Assembly (NCBI RefSeq): GCF_003987475.1
Contig: NZ_PIQH01000002.1
Span: forward strand, 62,001 to 126,000
Source of the DNA: Idiomarina tyrosinivorans
GTDB taxonomy: Bacteria > Pseudomonadota > Gammaproteobacteria > Enterobacterales > Alteromonadaceae
Direction: 5' to 3'
DNA length: 64,000 nt
The position numbers were made by a program, and so were the translations under genes. A model generated the notes under the pieces. That model saw only the letters and a program-made list of their open reading frames with translations, had not been told where the DNA came from and did not search any database. Positions 53,653-60,656 of the stretch are shown one piece after another; positions within the stretch are counted from its first letter, which is position 1, and every line of letters begins with the position of its first letter.

Positions 53653-53680
53653 ACAAATCTTACTTTGATTTTGGGGATAT

Positions 53681-53824
53681 ATGATTGATTTAACAGTAAC
53701 AATGTATACAGCCCTTGGTTTTATAGGATTTGTATTAACTCTGTGTGGTGTTCTTTATGTTAATGCTGATCGGTTGGAACATTGGGTTACTCGTATTTTT
53801 CATCGCAGTAATCATAATAGCTAG
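53681..53824 (+). CDS. Small membrane protein upstream of SIR2-like gene
   Basis: 47 aa from an ATG preceded by TGGGGATAT. One hydrophobic helix (TALGFIGFVLTLCGVLYV, residues 10-27) and a basic C-terminal tail. No known family. It overlaps the next small frame in another reading frame. See findings for its likely link to the SIR2-like protein. Confidence 0.5.
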   Translation: MIDLTVTMYTALGFIGFVLTLCGVLYVNADRLEHWVTRIFHRSNHNS

Positions 53825-53849
53825 CAGCTACTATATGGTTACTGATTAA
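53763..53849 (+). CDS. 28-residue hydrophobic peptide coupled to SIR2-like gene
   Basis: MLIGWNIGLLVFFIAVIIIA followed by SSYYMVTD: a single membrane helix, +1 relative to the preceding small gene. Its stop codon overlaps the start of the SIR2-like gene (TAATG), the pattern of translational coupling. It could be a separate peptide or the second half of a frameshifted membrane protein. Confidence 0.45.
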   Translation: MLIGWNIGLLVFFIAVIIIASSYYMVTD

Positions 53850-55114
53850 TGAAAAAGGCCCTACTTCTCGGTGCTGGGTTTTCGTACGACTTGGGCATGC
53901 CTATTGCGTCCGAGTTGACGGAAATATTCTTGAGCGTTTTTTCAAATAAACATGCGAACAAACGCTTTGTAGAGAATTTAGCGCTTAAAGTCCCCTATGG
54001 GGAAGACAGGCCTATCAACAAAAAAGCTCTTTCTCTGGCTGTAGATATGGTTGTCGAGTACCGAGGGGAAAATTATGAAGAGTTACTTTCAACTATTCAA
54101 AATTACTCTAAACGCCATGATATAACTCAGTCTGATAGAGATACGTTTAACTATATATTCCAAGTCTTCTATACAGTAATCCACGAAATCCTAAATCTTT
54201 ATCAGCTTACCTCATACCCCAAAGTTTATCTGAAAAATGCTCCATGTTTTAAATCTCTAAGGGCTCTTTTATCGGATTCTGAAACTTGGGTTTTTACCCT
54301 TAATCATGACATGTATTTCGAGTGTCTGGCACTGGATTATAAGATTCCTATTACATATGGAGATGAACACAACATTTCATTTCCTCTAGATAATAAAGAT
54401 ACTGAAAAGACAGTTAAACTCACATATTCCATCAGAGAAAAATTATATGAATCGAGCGGTTTTTTCCAAGATGAGTTTGGCGTAAACCTTGTAAAACTAC
54501 ATGGTGGGTTGTCTGAGCTTGAGTATCGTGATGGATCTATGCTTTGTAACCAATCACTATCGTTGTCGAACGGCTCACCAGAGTTAATGCACGATTTTAT
54601 TCAAGTTCAGAGTATGGCGCATTATATTGGCGGTCAAAAAGTGCATTCCGGCAGAGATAGAGTGATAACTAATGCCGACGGGGAGTTGGATATTATTTGT
54701 CAATCTATGCTGACTGGCGGTAGTAAATACAGTTTAACTACAAATGAAAAATCAGGAGAAGAAAAGCTTGGACTTTTAAGTCGTAAGCTGAATGAAGTGG
54801 ATGAACTTACTATTATCGGATATGGCTTCGGTGATAAGCATGTCAATTACCGGTTGTCCAATGCCATGGTTCTCAACGAACGTCTGAAAATTATTATCGT
54901 TGACGCTGTAGCTAAACCAATCCCCGAAATTCTCGAACAATTTAACTACGACTCTCGAATCATTCGATCTACTTGCGGAGCTGCCCCGTGGATGGGGTAT
55001 TTAGAGAAGCACCAAAAGTGGGACAGTGAACAGATGAAAATTCTCGAAGGCAATGCGCGCCTTCGAGAGGAGGTAAAGGATCTTGTAAAAATGAAATTCG
55101 CCGCTAAAGCCTAA
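53849..55114 (+). CDS. SIR2-like domain protein (putative antiphage effector)
   Basis: 421 aa. Nucleotide-binding start ALLLGAGFSYDLGMPIASEL (GAGxS of SIR2), FTLNHDMYFE (the NxD motif), NLVKLHGGLS (the catalytic-type His) and ELTIIGYGFGDKHVN (late Rossmann strand). SIR2-like proteins of defence systems deplete NAD+ on infection (Thoeris ThsA, DSR, SIR2-HerA); this one is not assignable to a named system. It lies next to a restriction-modification pair and two small membrane peptides. Confidence 0.78.
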   Translation: MKKALLLGAGFSYDLGMPIASELTEIFLSVFSNKHANKRFVENLALKVPYGEDRPINKKALSLAVDMVVEYRGENYEELLSTIQNYSKRHDITQSDRDTFNYIFQVFYTVIHEILNLYQLTSYPKVYLKNAPCFKSLRALLSDSETWVFTLNHDMYFECLALDYKIPITYGDEHNISFPLDNKDTEKTVKLTYSIREKLYESSGFFQDEFGVNLVKLHGGLSELEYRDGSMLCNQSLSLSNGSPELMHDFIQVQSMAHYIGGQKVHSGRDRVITNADGELDIICQSMLTGGSKYSLTTNEKSGEEKLGLLSRKLNEVDELTIIGYGFGDKHVNYRLSNAMVLNERLKIIIVDAVAKPIPEILEQFNYDSRIIRSTCGAAPWMGYLEKHQKWDSEQMKILEGNARLREEVKDLVKMKFAAKA

Positions 55115-55567
55115 GTAGGCACTTTCTCACCAGGCAGTTAATCAAGTTATTCTCCGCAATTCCCATCAAAAATTGCTCCCTCAAGTAAGTTCTTCTAGTC
55201 AAATTCCTCCTCCTGCATCATCGTCAATCGTAAAGCTGCTTTTAGAGACCCGTTTTAGGGTTTTAAGCGATGAAATTGTTACTTTCCCAAGGGCGAGTCT
55301 CAAAAAGCGACTTTGTGAGGCCCAATTCCGACTTCAGTATCAGAAAGTCCAGGCATTTCGAGAGATGGGTCTCACAACAGCCTTTTACGAGACCTTCTTT
55401 TGGGGCTTGACCGATCCAAAAAACCTATTAATATTAATGACGTAAATGGTAGCTGGCCGAAAACAGCAGTTTATGTAAACAAGGCGCTTGCCTTTATCTA
55501 ACCAACCCTCTGGGGGACTGTCCCCCATGGGCATTCCTCCGTCTGTAACCCTTCGGAGGAACCCCTG
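55115..55567. other. Spacer with an uncertain small frame
   Basis: A TTG-started frame at 55173-55445 (90 codons, ending LTDPKNLLILMT) lacks a ribosome site and a known family; I do not call it a gene with confidence. Before 55568 there is a GC-rich hairpin (GGGGGACTGTCCCCC near 55512) of the type that precedes other small genes further on. Confidence 0.35.
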
Positions 55568-56026
55568 ATGAACTTCATCCCCATTCGTGAACCCCTGACG
55601 CTAGATCGTCATCGTTGCCGCTGCTTGCAGTTGGCAAATGCCCCTCCTCGCTACTGTTCTCTTGAATTTGTGGCGTACCTGGCACTCGATCATGAGCAGC
55701 CAAATTCCAGAGGATCACCTCTGCCTCAACCATGTGAGCCTGGCGTATGCCGAGCTTGCACCATGCCCCTCCCCGTCTCTGTCGCCAACGGCGAAAACAG
55801 AGACGGGGTAGCAAACCCCGCCGAAAGCCTTGTGCCTCAATGGCTCAAGGCTTTCGCCCCGCGCACGAATGTGCGCGAACACCGCCGCGCAAGGCGGCGA
55901 GCGCTACGCGCTAACTTTCCAAGAAAAGCGACTTCACCAGCCGGAGCTGCTGGCAGTTTGTTCCAACGGAACAGACCAGCCAGTGGCGAGAGCAGCCCGC
56001 TCCATAGCAGTGTTGATCGTATGTAA
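55568..56026 (+). CDS. Hypothetical protein, weakly supported
   Basis: 152 codons from an ATG with GGAGGA 8 bp upstream. The first half (MNFIPIREPLTLDRHRCRC...) looks like protein, whereas the Arg/Ser-rich second half looks like translated non-coding, palindrome-rich DNA. Possibly a shorter gene with a decayed end. No recognisable domain. Confidence 0.35.
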   Translation: MNFIPIREPLTLDRHRCRCLQLANAPPRYCSLEFVAYLALDHEQPNSRGSPLPQPCEPGVCRACTMPLPVSVANGENRDGVANPAESLVPQWLKAFAPRTNVREHRRARRRALRANFPRKATSPAGAAGSLFQRNRPASGESSPLHSSVDRM

Positions 56027-56174
56027 ATGACCGTGGGTGTTCGGTTTATCCACCCTTTGCCAGGGCAAGAACCCTGATTTGGCCTCAGCACGCGAAGCTG
56101 ATTAAAAAAATCGCGTTTATCACTTACCAATGATTTTCGGGCAGGCCAGAACCAGAACAAGAAGGAATAGCACT

Positions 56175-57140
56175 ATGCGCTCAGAACGATCCAATCCGGA
56201 TGCCAGAAACTATGGCCTTAAGAGCCGTGATATGACGCGGGCGGGTCTCAACGCGCTCAAAGAGGGGATGAGAAGCTTTGCTTCAATTGCAACGATCCAT
56301 GACCGTTGGAGCGTTTTTTCATCCTGGATCAAGACAGAACAGGGCATAAAGGACATGCGGGACATCGAGAAGGCCCATCTGGTGGCCTACGCGACCCATC
56401 TGAACGATAGGTTTGAGCGTGGCGAGATTTCTCCTTCTACGGCCCAAAACTACCTGTCGGCAGTAAACCGGGTGATGGAGATTGCTCGTGGCGACCGACA
56501 GGTCAGAGTAGCGCCTGTCGCTGAGGGCGGGCTTCCCAAGCGTTCAGGGATCGCATCGAGCGACCGGAGCGTTTCGGAAGCGGCCCACCAGACAGTTATA
56601 GGGGCTGTCTCAGAACGGCTGGGAGCGCTGCTGGAGGTGCAGCGCAACTTTGGCCTGCGATTCGAGGAGTCGGCCAAGCTTGATGCGACTCGGGCGCTGA
56701 AACAGGCAGAGAAAGAAGGGGTTGTTGCCATCAAGGACGGAACCAAAGGTGGTCGCCAGCGTATGGTGCCGATTACCTCTAATTCTCAGATAACCGCTCT
56801 TCAGAGAGCTGCGGCCATCCAGGATGGCCGCAGTATGATCCCAGGCAACCAGACATACAGAGAGTTTCGACAAGAGGCATATCGGGAGATTGGGCGTCAC
56901 CCCGTGAATTTCCATGGTGAACGTCACCACTATGCCCAGGAGCGCTACAGGGTCCTTATGGGGGCCGATAGCCCTATCCGCGCTGGTGTGGCCCACGGTC
57001 GGGCTCATCATGAATACCTGTCCAAGGAACTGGGGATCTCGGTCGCCCAGGCCAAGACACTGGATCAGGAGATTCGTGCTGAGATAGCGCGGGAGCTGGG
57101 ACACGGTCGTATTGACGTAACAAACTCATATTTGGGGTAA
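56175..57140 (+). CDS. Internal tyrosine recombinase/integrase-domain protein
   Basis: 321 aa from the ATG with AGAAGGAA upstream (an earlier in-frame start at 56130 lacks a site). N-terminal SAM-like core-binding part (DRWSVFSSWIKTEQ, LVAYATHLNDRF), then catalytic LRFEESAKLDATRAL (Arg), KGGRQRMVPI (Lys), FHGERHHYAQERY (His, Arg) and LGHGRIDVTNSYLG (His, Tyr), so all active-site residues seem present. It lies mid-island, so it is probably not the enzyme that recombines at mnmE. Confidence 0.82.
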   Translation: MRSERSNPDARNYGLKSRDMTRAGLNALKEGMRSFASIATIHDRWSVFSSWIKTEQGIKDMRDIEKAHLVAYATHLNDRFERGEISPSTAQNYLSAVNRVMEIARGDRQVRVAPVAEGGLPKRSGIASSDRSVSEAAHQTVIGAVSERLGALLEVQRNFGLRFEESAKLDATRALKQAEKEGVVAIKDGTKGGRQRMVPITSNSQITALQRAAAIQDGRSMIPGNQTYREFRQEAYREIGRHPVNFHGERHHYAQERYRVLMGADSPIRAGVAHGRAHHEYLSKELGISVAQAKTLDQEIRAEIARELGHGRIDVTNSYLG

Positions 57141-57143
57141 GCG

Positions 57144-57422
57144 ATGGAAAAATGGGTAAGAGAGCGAGCACATGTGTATGTTCGCCATGGTGGCAAGACA
57201 GCCAGACGGGCGATGGTGAAACGGCTGATTGCTGCACTGTCAGATATTGCGGCCCATGAGCAAGGCGTAAGCCAGCCTAATCAGGTGGGTAGAGCACATA
57301 TCCACCGGTACTATGCGCGGCAGAGCCATCTGAGCAGTACAACCCTACGGGATCATTTCTATGCCTTCAGACTTCTATGGGAGCTGTTAGGCAGACCAGG
57401 CGAACCTCCCAGGCCCAAGTAG
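57144..57422 (+). CDS. Small SAM-like (integrase N-terminal type) partner protein
   Basis: 92 aa, starting 3 bp after the integrase stop. The sequence RAHIHRYYARQSHLSSTTLRDHFYAFRLLWELLGRPGEPPRPK resembles the core-binding domain of tyrosine recombinases without a catalytic half. May assist or regulate the preceding recombinase; this is inference from position. Confidence 0.6.
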   Translation: MEKWVRERAHVYVRHGGKTARRAMVKRLIAALSDIAAHEQGVSQPNQVGRAHIHRYYARQSHLSSTTLRDHFYAFRLLWELLGRPGEPPRPK

Positions 57423-57434
57423 ACAAAAAACCTC

Positions 57435-57456
57435 TTTGCGCCCAAAAAGGGAAAAA
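57435..57456. promoter_or_regulatory. Putative AcaCD/FlhDC-type activator box
   Basis: TTTGCGCCCAAAAAGGGAAA here shares its core with TTTGCGCCCAAAATGGGCAA at 60569, in front of traG. Similar GCCC-AAAA-GGGC boxes bind the IncC activator AcaCD and SGI1 SgaCD. Only these two copies are seen in the window, both upstream of island operons. Confidence 0.5.
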
Positions 57457-57567
57457 GTAGCTTCGTGCCTCACGGCCATTGTCCGATAACCTATCTTCAA
57501 TTTCCGGAACCGCCGGAAATAGAGAGGTAGCTGGCCTCCTCAAACAAACAGCAAGTTTAACCATCAT

Positions 57568-57595
57568 CCCAGTACAGGGGTATCCCTGTACTGGG
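57568..57595. repeat. Perfect 12-bp-stem hairpin before a small gene
   Basis: CCCAGTACAGGG-GTAT-CCCTGTACTGGG. A second hairpin, CCTCAAA-ACTA-TTTGAGG (57601-57618), covers the ribosome site of the gene at 57625. Either a terminator/attenuator or translation control. Confidence 0.6.
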
Positions 57596-57624
57596 AGACC
57601 CCTCAAAACTATTTGAGGTGCAAG

Positions 57625-57879
57625 ATGAAAAAACTCGAAGTCAACGGCTTGGTGCTTCCTTTGAATGATTCCCATGTGTATCAACGCAGAGGGATTGTCA
57701 TGGCTCACTGTGAGTCAAAAGGAAATCTCCACTTCACGGTCCTTCGGTGCCTTGATGGCCGATTTACGAAAAGCTATTTCGGTTTGGCCCGATGTGACAA
57801 CGAGGATGACTTCATCGAAATAATGAAGTCGGGCGACAAGTTTGAGCCAGTTTCAGATTGGTTCTCGCGTTCCCGATAA
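57625..57879 (+). CDS. Hypothetical protein
   Basis: 84 aa from the ATG at 57625 with TTGAGGTG upstream (an in-frame TTG at 57613 lies in the hairpin). MKKLEVNGLVLPLNDSHVYQ, then a beta-rich middle and acidic RCDNEDDFIEIMKSGDKFE. No known domain. Its ribosome site is inside a hairpin, suggesting translational control. Confidence 0.65.
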   Translation: MKKLEVNGLVLPLNDSHVYQRRGIVMAHCESKGNLHFTVLRCLDGRFTKSYFGLARCDNEDDFIEIMKSGDKFEPVSDWFSRSR

Positions 57880-57954
57880 ATCATTTAAACCCGTAACCGG
57901 GGCTTCCCGGTCACGGATAAGCCCCTTTCAATTAACCATTGTTTGGAGCTTTAT

Positions 57955-58239
57955 ATGTACTTTTCCACATTCGTTTTGGTCATGATTGTCACGGTTGGTG
58001 TTATTGCGTTTGGTGCCTCACTGGTAGCCCGCGCTCTTAACGTCATCGTTCGATCAATGTTCAAAGCGCGGCCCGTACGGGTCGTCAGTCAAACCGCGTC
58101 GCCAATAACTGGGGACGTTATTGAACCGGAGCAATCAGAACAGAATCCTCCTGTCGGATTCATCACTGGCCGCATCATTGATGGTGAGGTCATTCGACCT
58201 GCGCTCCACTGCAACAAATCACTTGCCGGTCCTCGGTAA
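57955..58239 (+). CDS. Hypothetical single-pass membrane protein
   Basis: 94 aa from the ATG with TTTGGAG 6 bp upstream. An N-terminal membrane helix (FSTFVLVMIVTVGVIAFGAS) is followed by a cytoplasmic part rich in Pro/Glu. Preceded by the hairpin ACCGGGGCTTCCCGGT (about 57893-57911). Unknown function. Confidence 0.65.
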   Translation: MYFSTFVLVMIVTVGVIAFGASLVARALNVIVRSMFKARPVRVVSQTASPITGDVIEPEQSEQNPPVGFITGRIIDGEVIRPALHCNKSLAGPR

Positions 58240-58311
58240 GTATTAAACCACCCAGCCGGGTACTAAGCCCGGTAGGGCGAAGTCCCGGCTTTTCATTTTT
58301 GGAGAATAGAC

Positions 58312-58578
58312 ATGCTGGGACAAACTCAAAATCAATCAGGGAATCACCAGTTCGATGTGTGCGGACGTGTGTACTACACCGACGTCTGTTACGACAACGC
58401 AGAAGGTGAGTTAATCGCTGAAACCGTTAACGCAACGTCGCATGACGAAGCCGAATCAGTGTTCCGGTCCAATCTGTTGGAACACGCCCGTAAGTTCGAC
58501 CTCGTCGTGGACCGGATTGAGATTACCTTTACGCTCGATCTTGCCTACGCGAAGTCGCACTACGATGCGGTGCATTAA
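58312..58578 (+). CDS. Hypothetical small protein
   Basis: 88 aa, ATG with TTTGGAG upstream. Reads NHQFDVCGRVYYTDVCYDNAEGELIAETVNATSHDEAESVF; the pattern resembles short beta-alpha-beta proteins of conjugative elements. Preceded by the hairpin CAGCCGGGTACTAAGCCCGG near 58253. Unknown. Confidence 0.65.
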   Translation: MLGQTQNQSGNHQFDVCGRVYYTDVCYDNAEGELIAETVNATSHDEAESVFRSNLLEHARKFDLVVDRIEITFTLDLAYAKSHYDAVH

Positions 58579-58632
58579 TGAAGCCCCTGGGGATGCCCTT
58601 GGGGGCTTCCCTCCTTCCTATAGGAGGTCCTT

Positions 58633-58824
58633 ATGGATAACACAGTATCCGTCCTGACTGAGCTGTCCGATGCGCAGGCCTTGGCTTTAGCGCAGCTTGT
58701 AAAGCGAGTTGGTTGGCAAGAAGTGAGGATTAATGCTGTTGACGATGACGAGGCGTATTTGATGAGAGAGGCTTTATCTGCGTTGCAGAAGGGTCTTGCT
58801 GAATCGGGATATGCACCACGGTAA
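58633..58824 (+). CDS. Hypothetical small protein
   Basis: 63 aa, with an excellent ribosome site (AGGAGG). Reads MDNTVSVLTELSDAQALALAQ; entirely helical in appearance, acidic in the middle. Preceded by the hairpin GAAGCCCC / GGGGCTTC (58580-58609) and followed by the terminator hairpin CGAAATTGC / GCAATTTCG (58842-58868) with TTCTTT. Confidence 0.65.
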   Translation: MDNTVSVLTELSDAQALALAQLVKRVGWQEVRINAVDDDEAYLMREALSALQKGLAESGYAPR

Positions 58825-58931
58825 ACACTCTATGAAACGGTCGAAATTGCTCTTATTGGGCAATTTCGGCTTCTTTATAGAGCCACTTAGATTGGTATTA
58901 TTTAACAACCTATCGTAAGGAGAAAGTAATT

Positions 58932-59285
58932 ATGATTTCAGAGATATTTTATCGCAATGGTGGAGTAGACCCTTTTCCAATACCGGAAAGTGAAGACTTT
59001 ATCCACGTTCATGGTAAAGACCCAGTTGCCCTTTACAGTCCATTTTGTTCTAGTGAGGCGTCTGGGTACTACTATTGGAAATCAAAAGATCGGGCGTTCC
59101 GTGTGGAGCTATGTATTGACAGAACACGAGTGTTCGAAATTGATGTCTACGATCAGAGGCCGCCTGCTTCAGAACTTGAGCCGAGCGTAGATACCGATCT
59201 CACTTCAATGACGTATTACCAAGCGATCAAGATTTATGATGATCCCGAGCGGTATATTGTTATTGAAGATGAAGGTTGTAGTTAA
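58932..59285 (+). CDS. Hypothetical protein
   Basis: 117 aa from an ATG with AAGGAGAAAG upstream. Begins MISEIFYRNGGVDPFPIPES, with many aromatic and acidic residues and no membrane helix. It stands alone between two terminators. No family recognised. Confidence 0.65.
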   Translation: MISEIFYRNGGVDPFPIPESEDFIHVHGKDPVALYSPFCSSEASGYYYWKSKDRAFRVELCIDRTRVFEIDVYDQRPPASELEPSVDTDLTSMTYYQAIKIYDDPERYIVIEDEGCS

Positions 59286-59293
59286 ACACCAAC

Positions 59294-59318
59294 AAAGGGC
59301 CAGCTTGTCTGGCCCTTT
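59294..59318. terminator. Bidirectional intrinsic terminator
   Basis: Stem AAAGGGCCAG-CTTGT-CTGGCCCTTT between convergent genes ending at 59285 and 59320; A/T runs on both sides are part of the stem. Confidence 0.8.
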
Positions 59319-59319
59319 G

Positions 59320-59478
59320 CTATTTCTGAGGAGGGGCGTTTACGGAATTGTCTTCACGCTCCCGTTCTTTTGTAGATTGTTGATCCAAAGTGGCGAGAAT
59401 TTCCGATGCCTTTCGTTTGGCCTCGGCCACAACTTCGGGCTTCTCCTGCTCTAGGAGCTGATCTAGTGTTCTTGCCAT
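59320..59478 (-). CDS. Small helical protein, putative regulator
   Basis: 52 aa: MARTLDQLLEQEKPEVVAEA, then KRKASEILATLDQQSTKERE and a polar tail. Leu/Glu-rich amphipathic helices, reminiscent of small regulatory or antitoxin-like proteins of conjugative elements. It lies downstream of the lipoprotein gene on the same strand, separated by a perfect palindrome. Confidence 0.6.
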   Translation of the reverse strand: MARTLDQLLEQEKPEVVAEAKRKASEILATLDQQSTKEREREDNSVNAPPQK

Positions 59479-59510
59479 GACTGCAAACCTCGCTTTCTTG
59501 CTATCGGATG

Positions 59511-59546
59511 CCTTCAGAAACTTTCACATGTGAAAGTTTCTGAAGG
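59511..59546. repeat. 36-bp perfect palindrome
   Basis: Two 18-base arms, CCTTCAGAAACTTTCACA and its exact complement, meet without a spacer. Lies between the lipoprotein stop (59559) and the start of the small gene (59478). Could be a terminator stem, an operator for a dimeric protein or a cruciform site. Confidence 0.9.
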
Positions 59547-59558
59547 TCATCGTTCCAA

Positions 59559-60443
59559 TCAGTCGCTTTGTGTGTTGGGCGAATTCTTACCATCATTACT
59601 AACCGGCTCCACAAAGTACAAGGGTTTCCCCTTGTTTACGACCATGGGAGGAGTGTCATCGGTTTGAGGGGTAAACATGTAGGCCCAATCGGGCAGATTC
59701 TCGCTGATTGCGCCGATGATGGACACTCTGTCCACGGTCACCCCTGCCGGGAAATTCAGTTTCACAGATGAGGCCTTCACGCCGTCAGTTTTGAACGACC
59801 AGGCCTGACTACCTCCCAGGAACGCAGGTTCAAAGCCTTGACTTGGCTCTATGATCTGAGAGGAGACATAGCATGTCTTTGAGTAGTGATCGACGGAATC
59901 TGGTGCTGGGCATCCCTTATCCTGGTCGATAATAGTTATCTGACTGAACAGAAAAGCGCTTCCGCCCCCAAACACTGCTTTTTGGTCGTAGTTCTCTAGC
60001 GTGGCTTCATACGTATAGTCAAGGCTACCGAGAGCCTTTTTCATTGCGGAGGTAGTCACTTCTGACATCTTCGCACGGGCCTGCACGGCATCTGTCGCCA
60101 TGCTGGAAGGCATCCAGCCGAACAATGAGTCTTTCGCAAAGTTCGACGTTGGCTCCAGGGCTGCAAACAAAAGGCTGGCTCCCAGTGCTTCTCCCCCGCT
60201 CCAATTTGCTCCTCGATCCCACATGAGGATGTCGGCATTGGAGGCGACCTTGTAAAGCTCGTTTTCTGAAAGGTGCTTTCTCTCCGTATCCCGCGCTTCA
60301 GTGATACCCCCGGCTTGAGCGAGGTTGTACGCACGGGATTTAGCCGGCTCATAGGTTGCGGGGTCGGATGACCCGGTGGTTGCACAACCTGCCAGTGACA
60401 GAACTACAGCAGCAGAAGCTGCAATCTCGATGTATCGTTTCAT
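59559..60443 (-). CDS. Lipoprotein of the conjugation region
   Basis: 294 aa from the ATG at 60443 (MKRYIEIAASAAVVLSLAGC), with a clear lipobox LAGC; an upstream in-frame start at 60497 would put 18 residues before the signal. The mature part has no known domain but contains GNWSGG-like and PDWAYMFTPQ segments. Divergent from traG, so perhaps an envelope partner of transfer or exclusion (inference). Confidence 0.75.
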   Translation of the reverse strand: MKRYIEIAASAAVVLSLAGCATTGSSDPATYEPAKSRAYNLAQAGGITEARDTERKHLSENELYKVASNADILMWDRGANWSGGEALGASLLFAALEPTSNFAKDSLFGWMPSSMATDAVQARAKMSEVTTSAMKKALGSLDYTYEATLENYDQKAVFGGGSAFLFSQITIIDQDKGCPAPDSVDHYSKTCYVSSQIIEPSQGFEPAFLGGSQAWSFKTDGVKASSVKLNFPAGVTVDRVSIIGAISENLPDWAYMFTPQTDDTPPMVVNKGKPLYFVEPVSNDGKNSPNTQSD

Positions 60444-60568
60444 GGGTTTATCCTCCGTTATCTTTAAAAAGTGTCTCACGACTTTAAGAAAACGCAACCC
60501 AATAACATTGGTTAATCCATAAAAAACAATGGCTTGTACTGACGGTACAAACTTACCCTAAATTTGGC

Positions 60569-60590
60569 TTTGCGCCCAAAATGGGCAAGA
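60569..60590. promoter_or_regulatory. Putative AcaCD/FlhDC-type activator box before traG
   Basis: TTTGCGCCCAAAATGGGCAA, about 70 bp upstream of the traG-like start; near copy at 57435. AcaCD-type activators bind such boxes in SGI1, in which traG is one of the target operons. Assignment by similarity only. Confidence 0.55.
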
Positions 60591-60656
60591 ACACGTGCGT
60601 GCTCTAGTGATAGGTGAATTTAGTATGAGGGGGAGTTTTTAACAGGAGATTCCCCA

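Noticed and set aside
55575..56160. Minus-strand frames in the spacer before the mid-island integrase
   Set aside because: No ribosome sites, and they run through GC-rich palindromic DNA.
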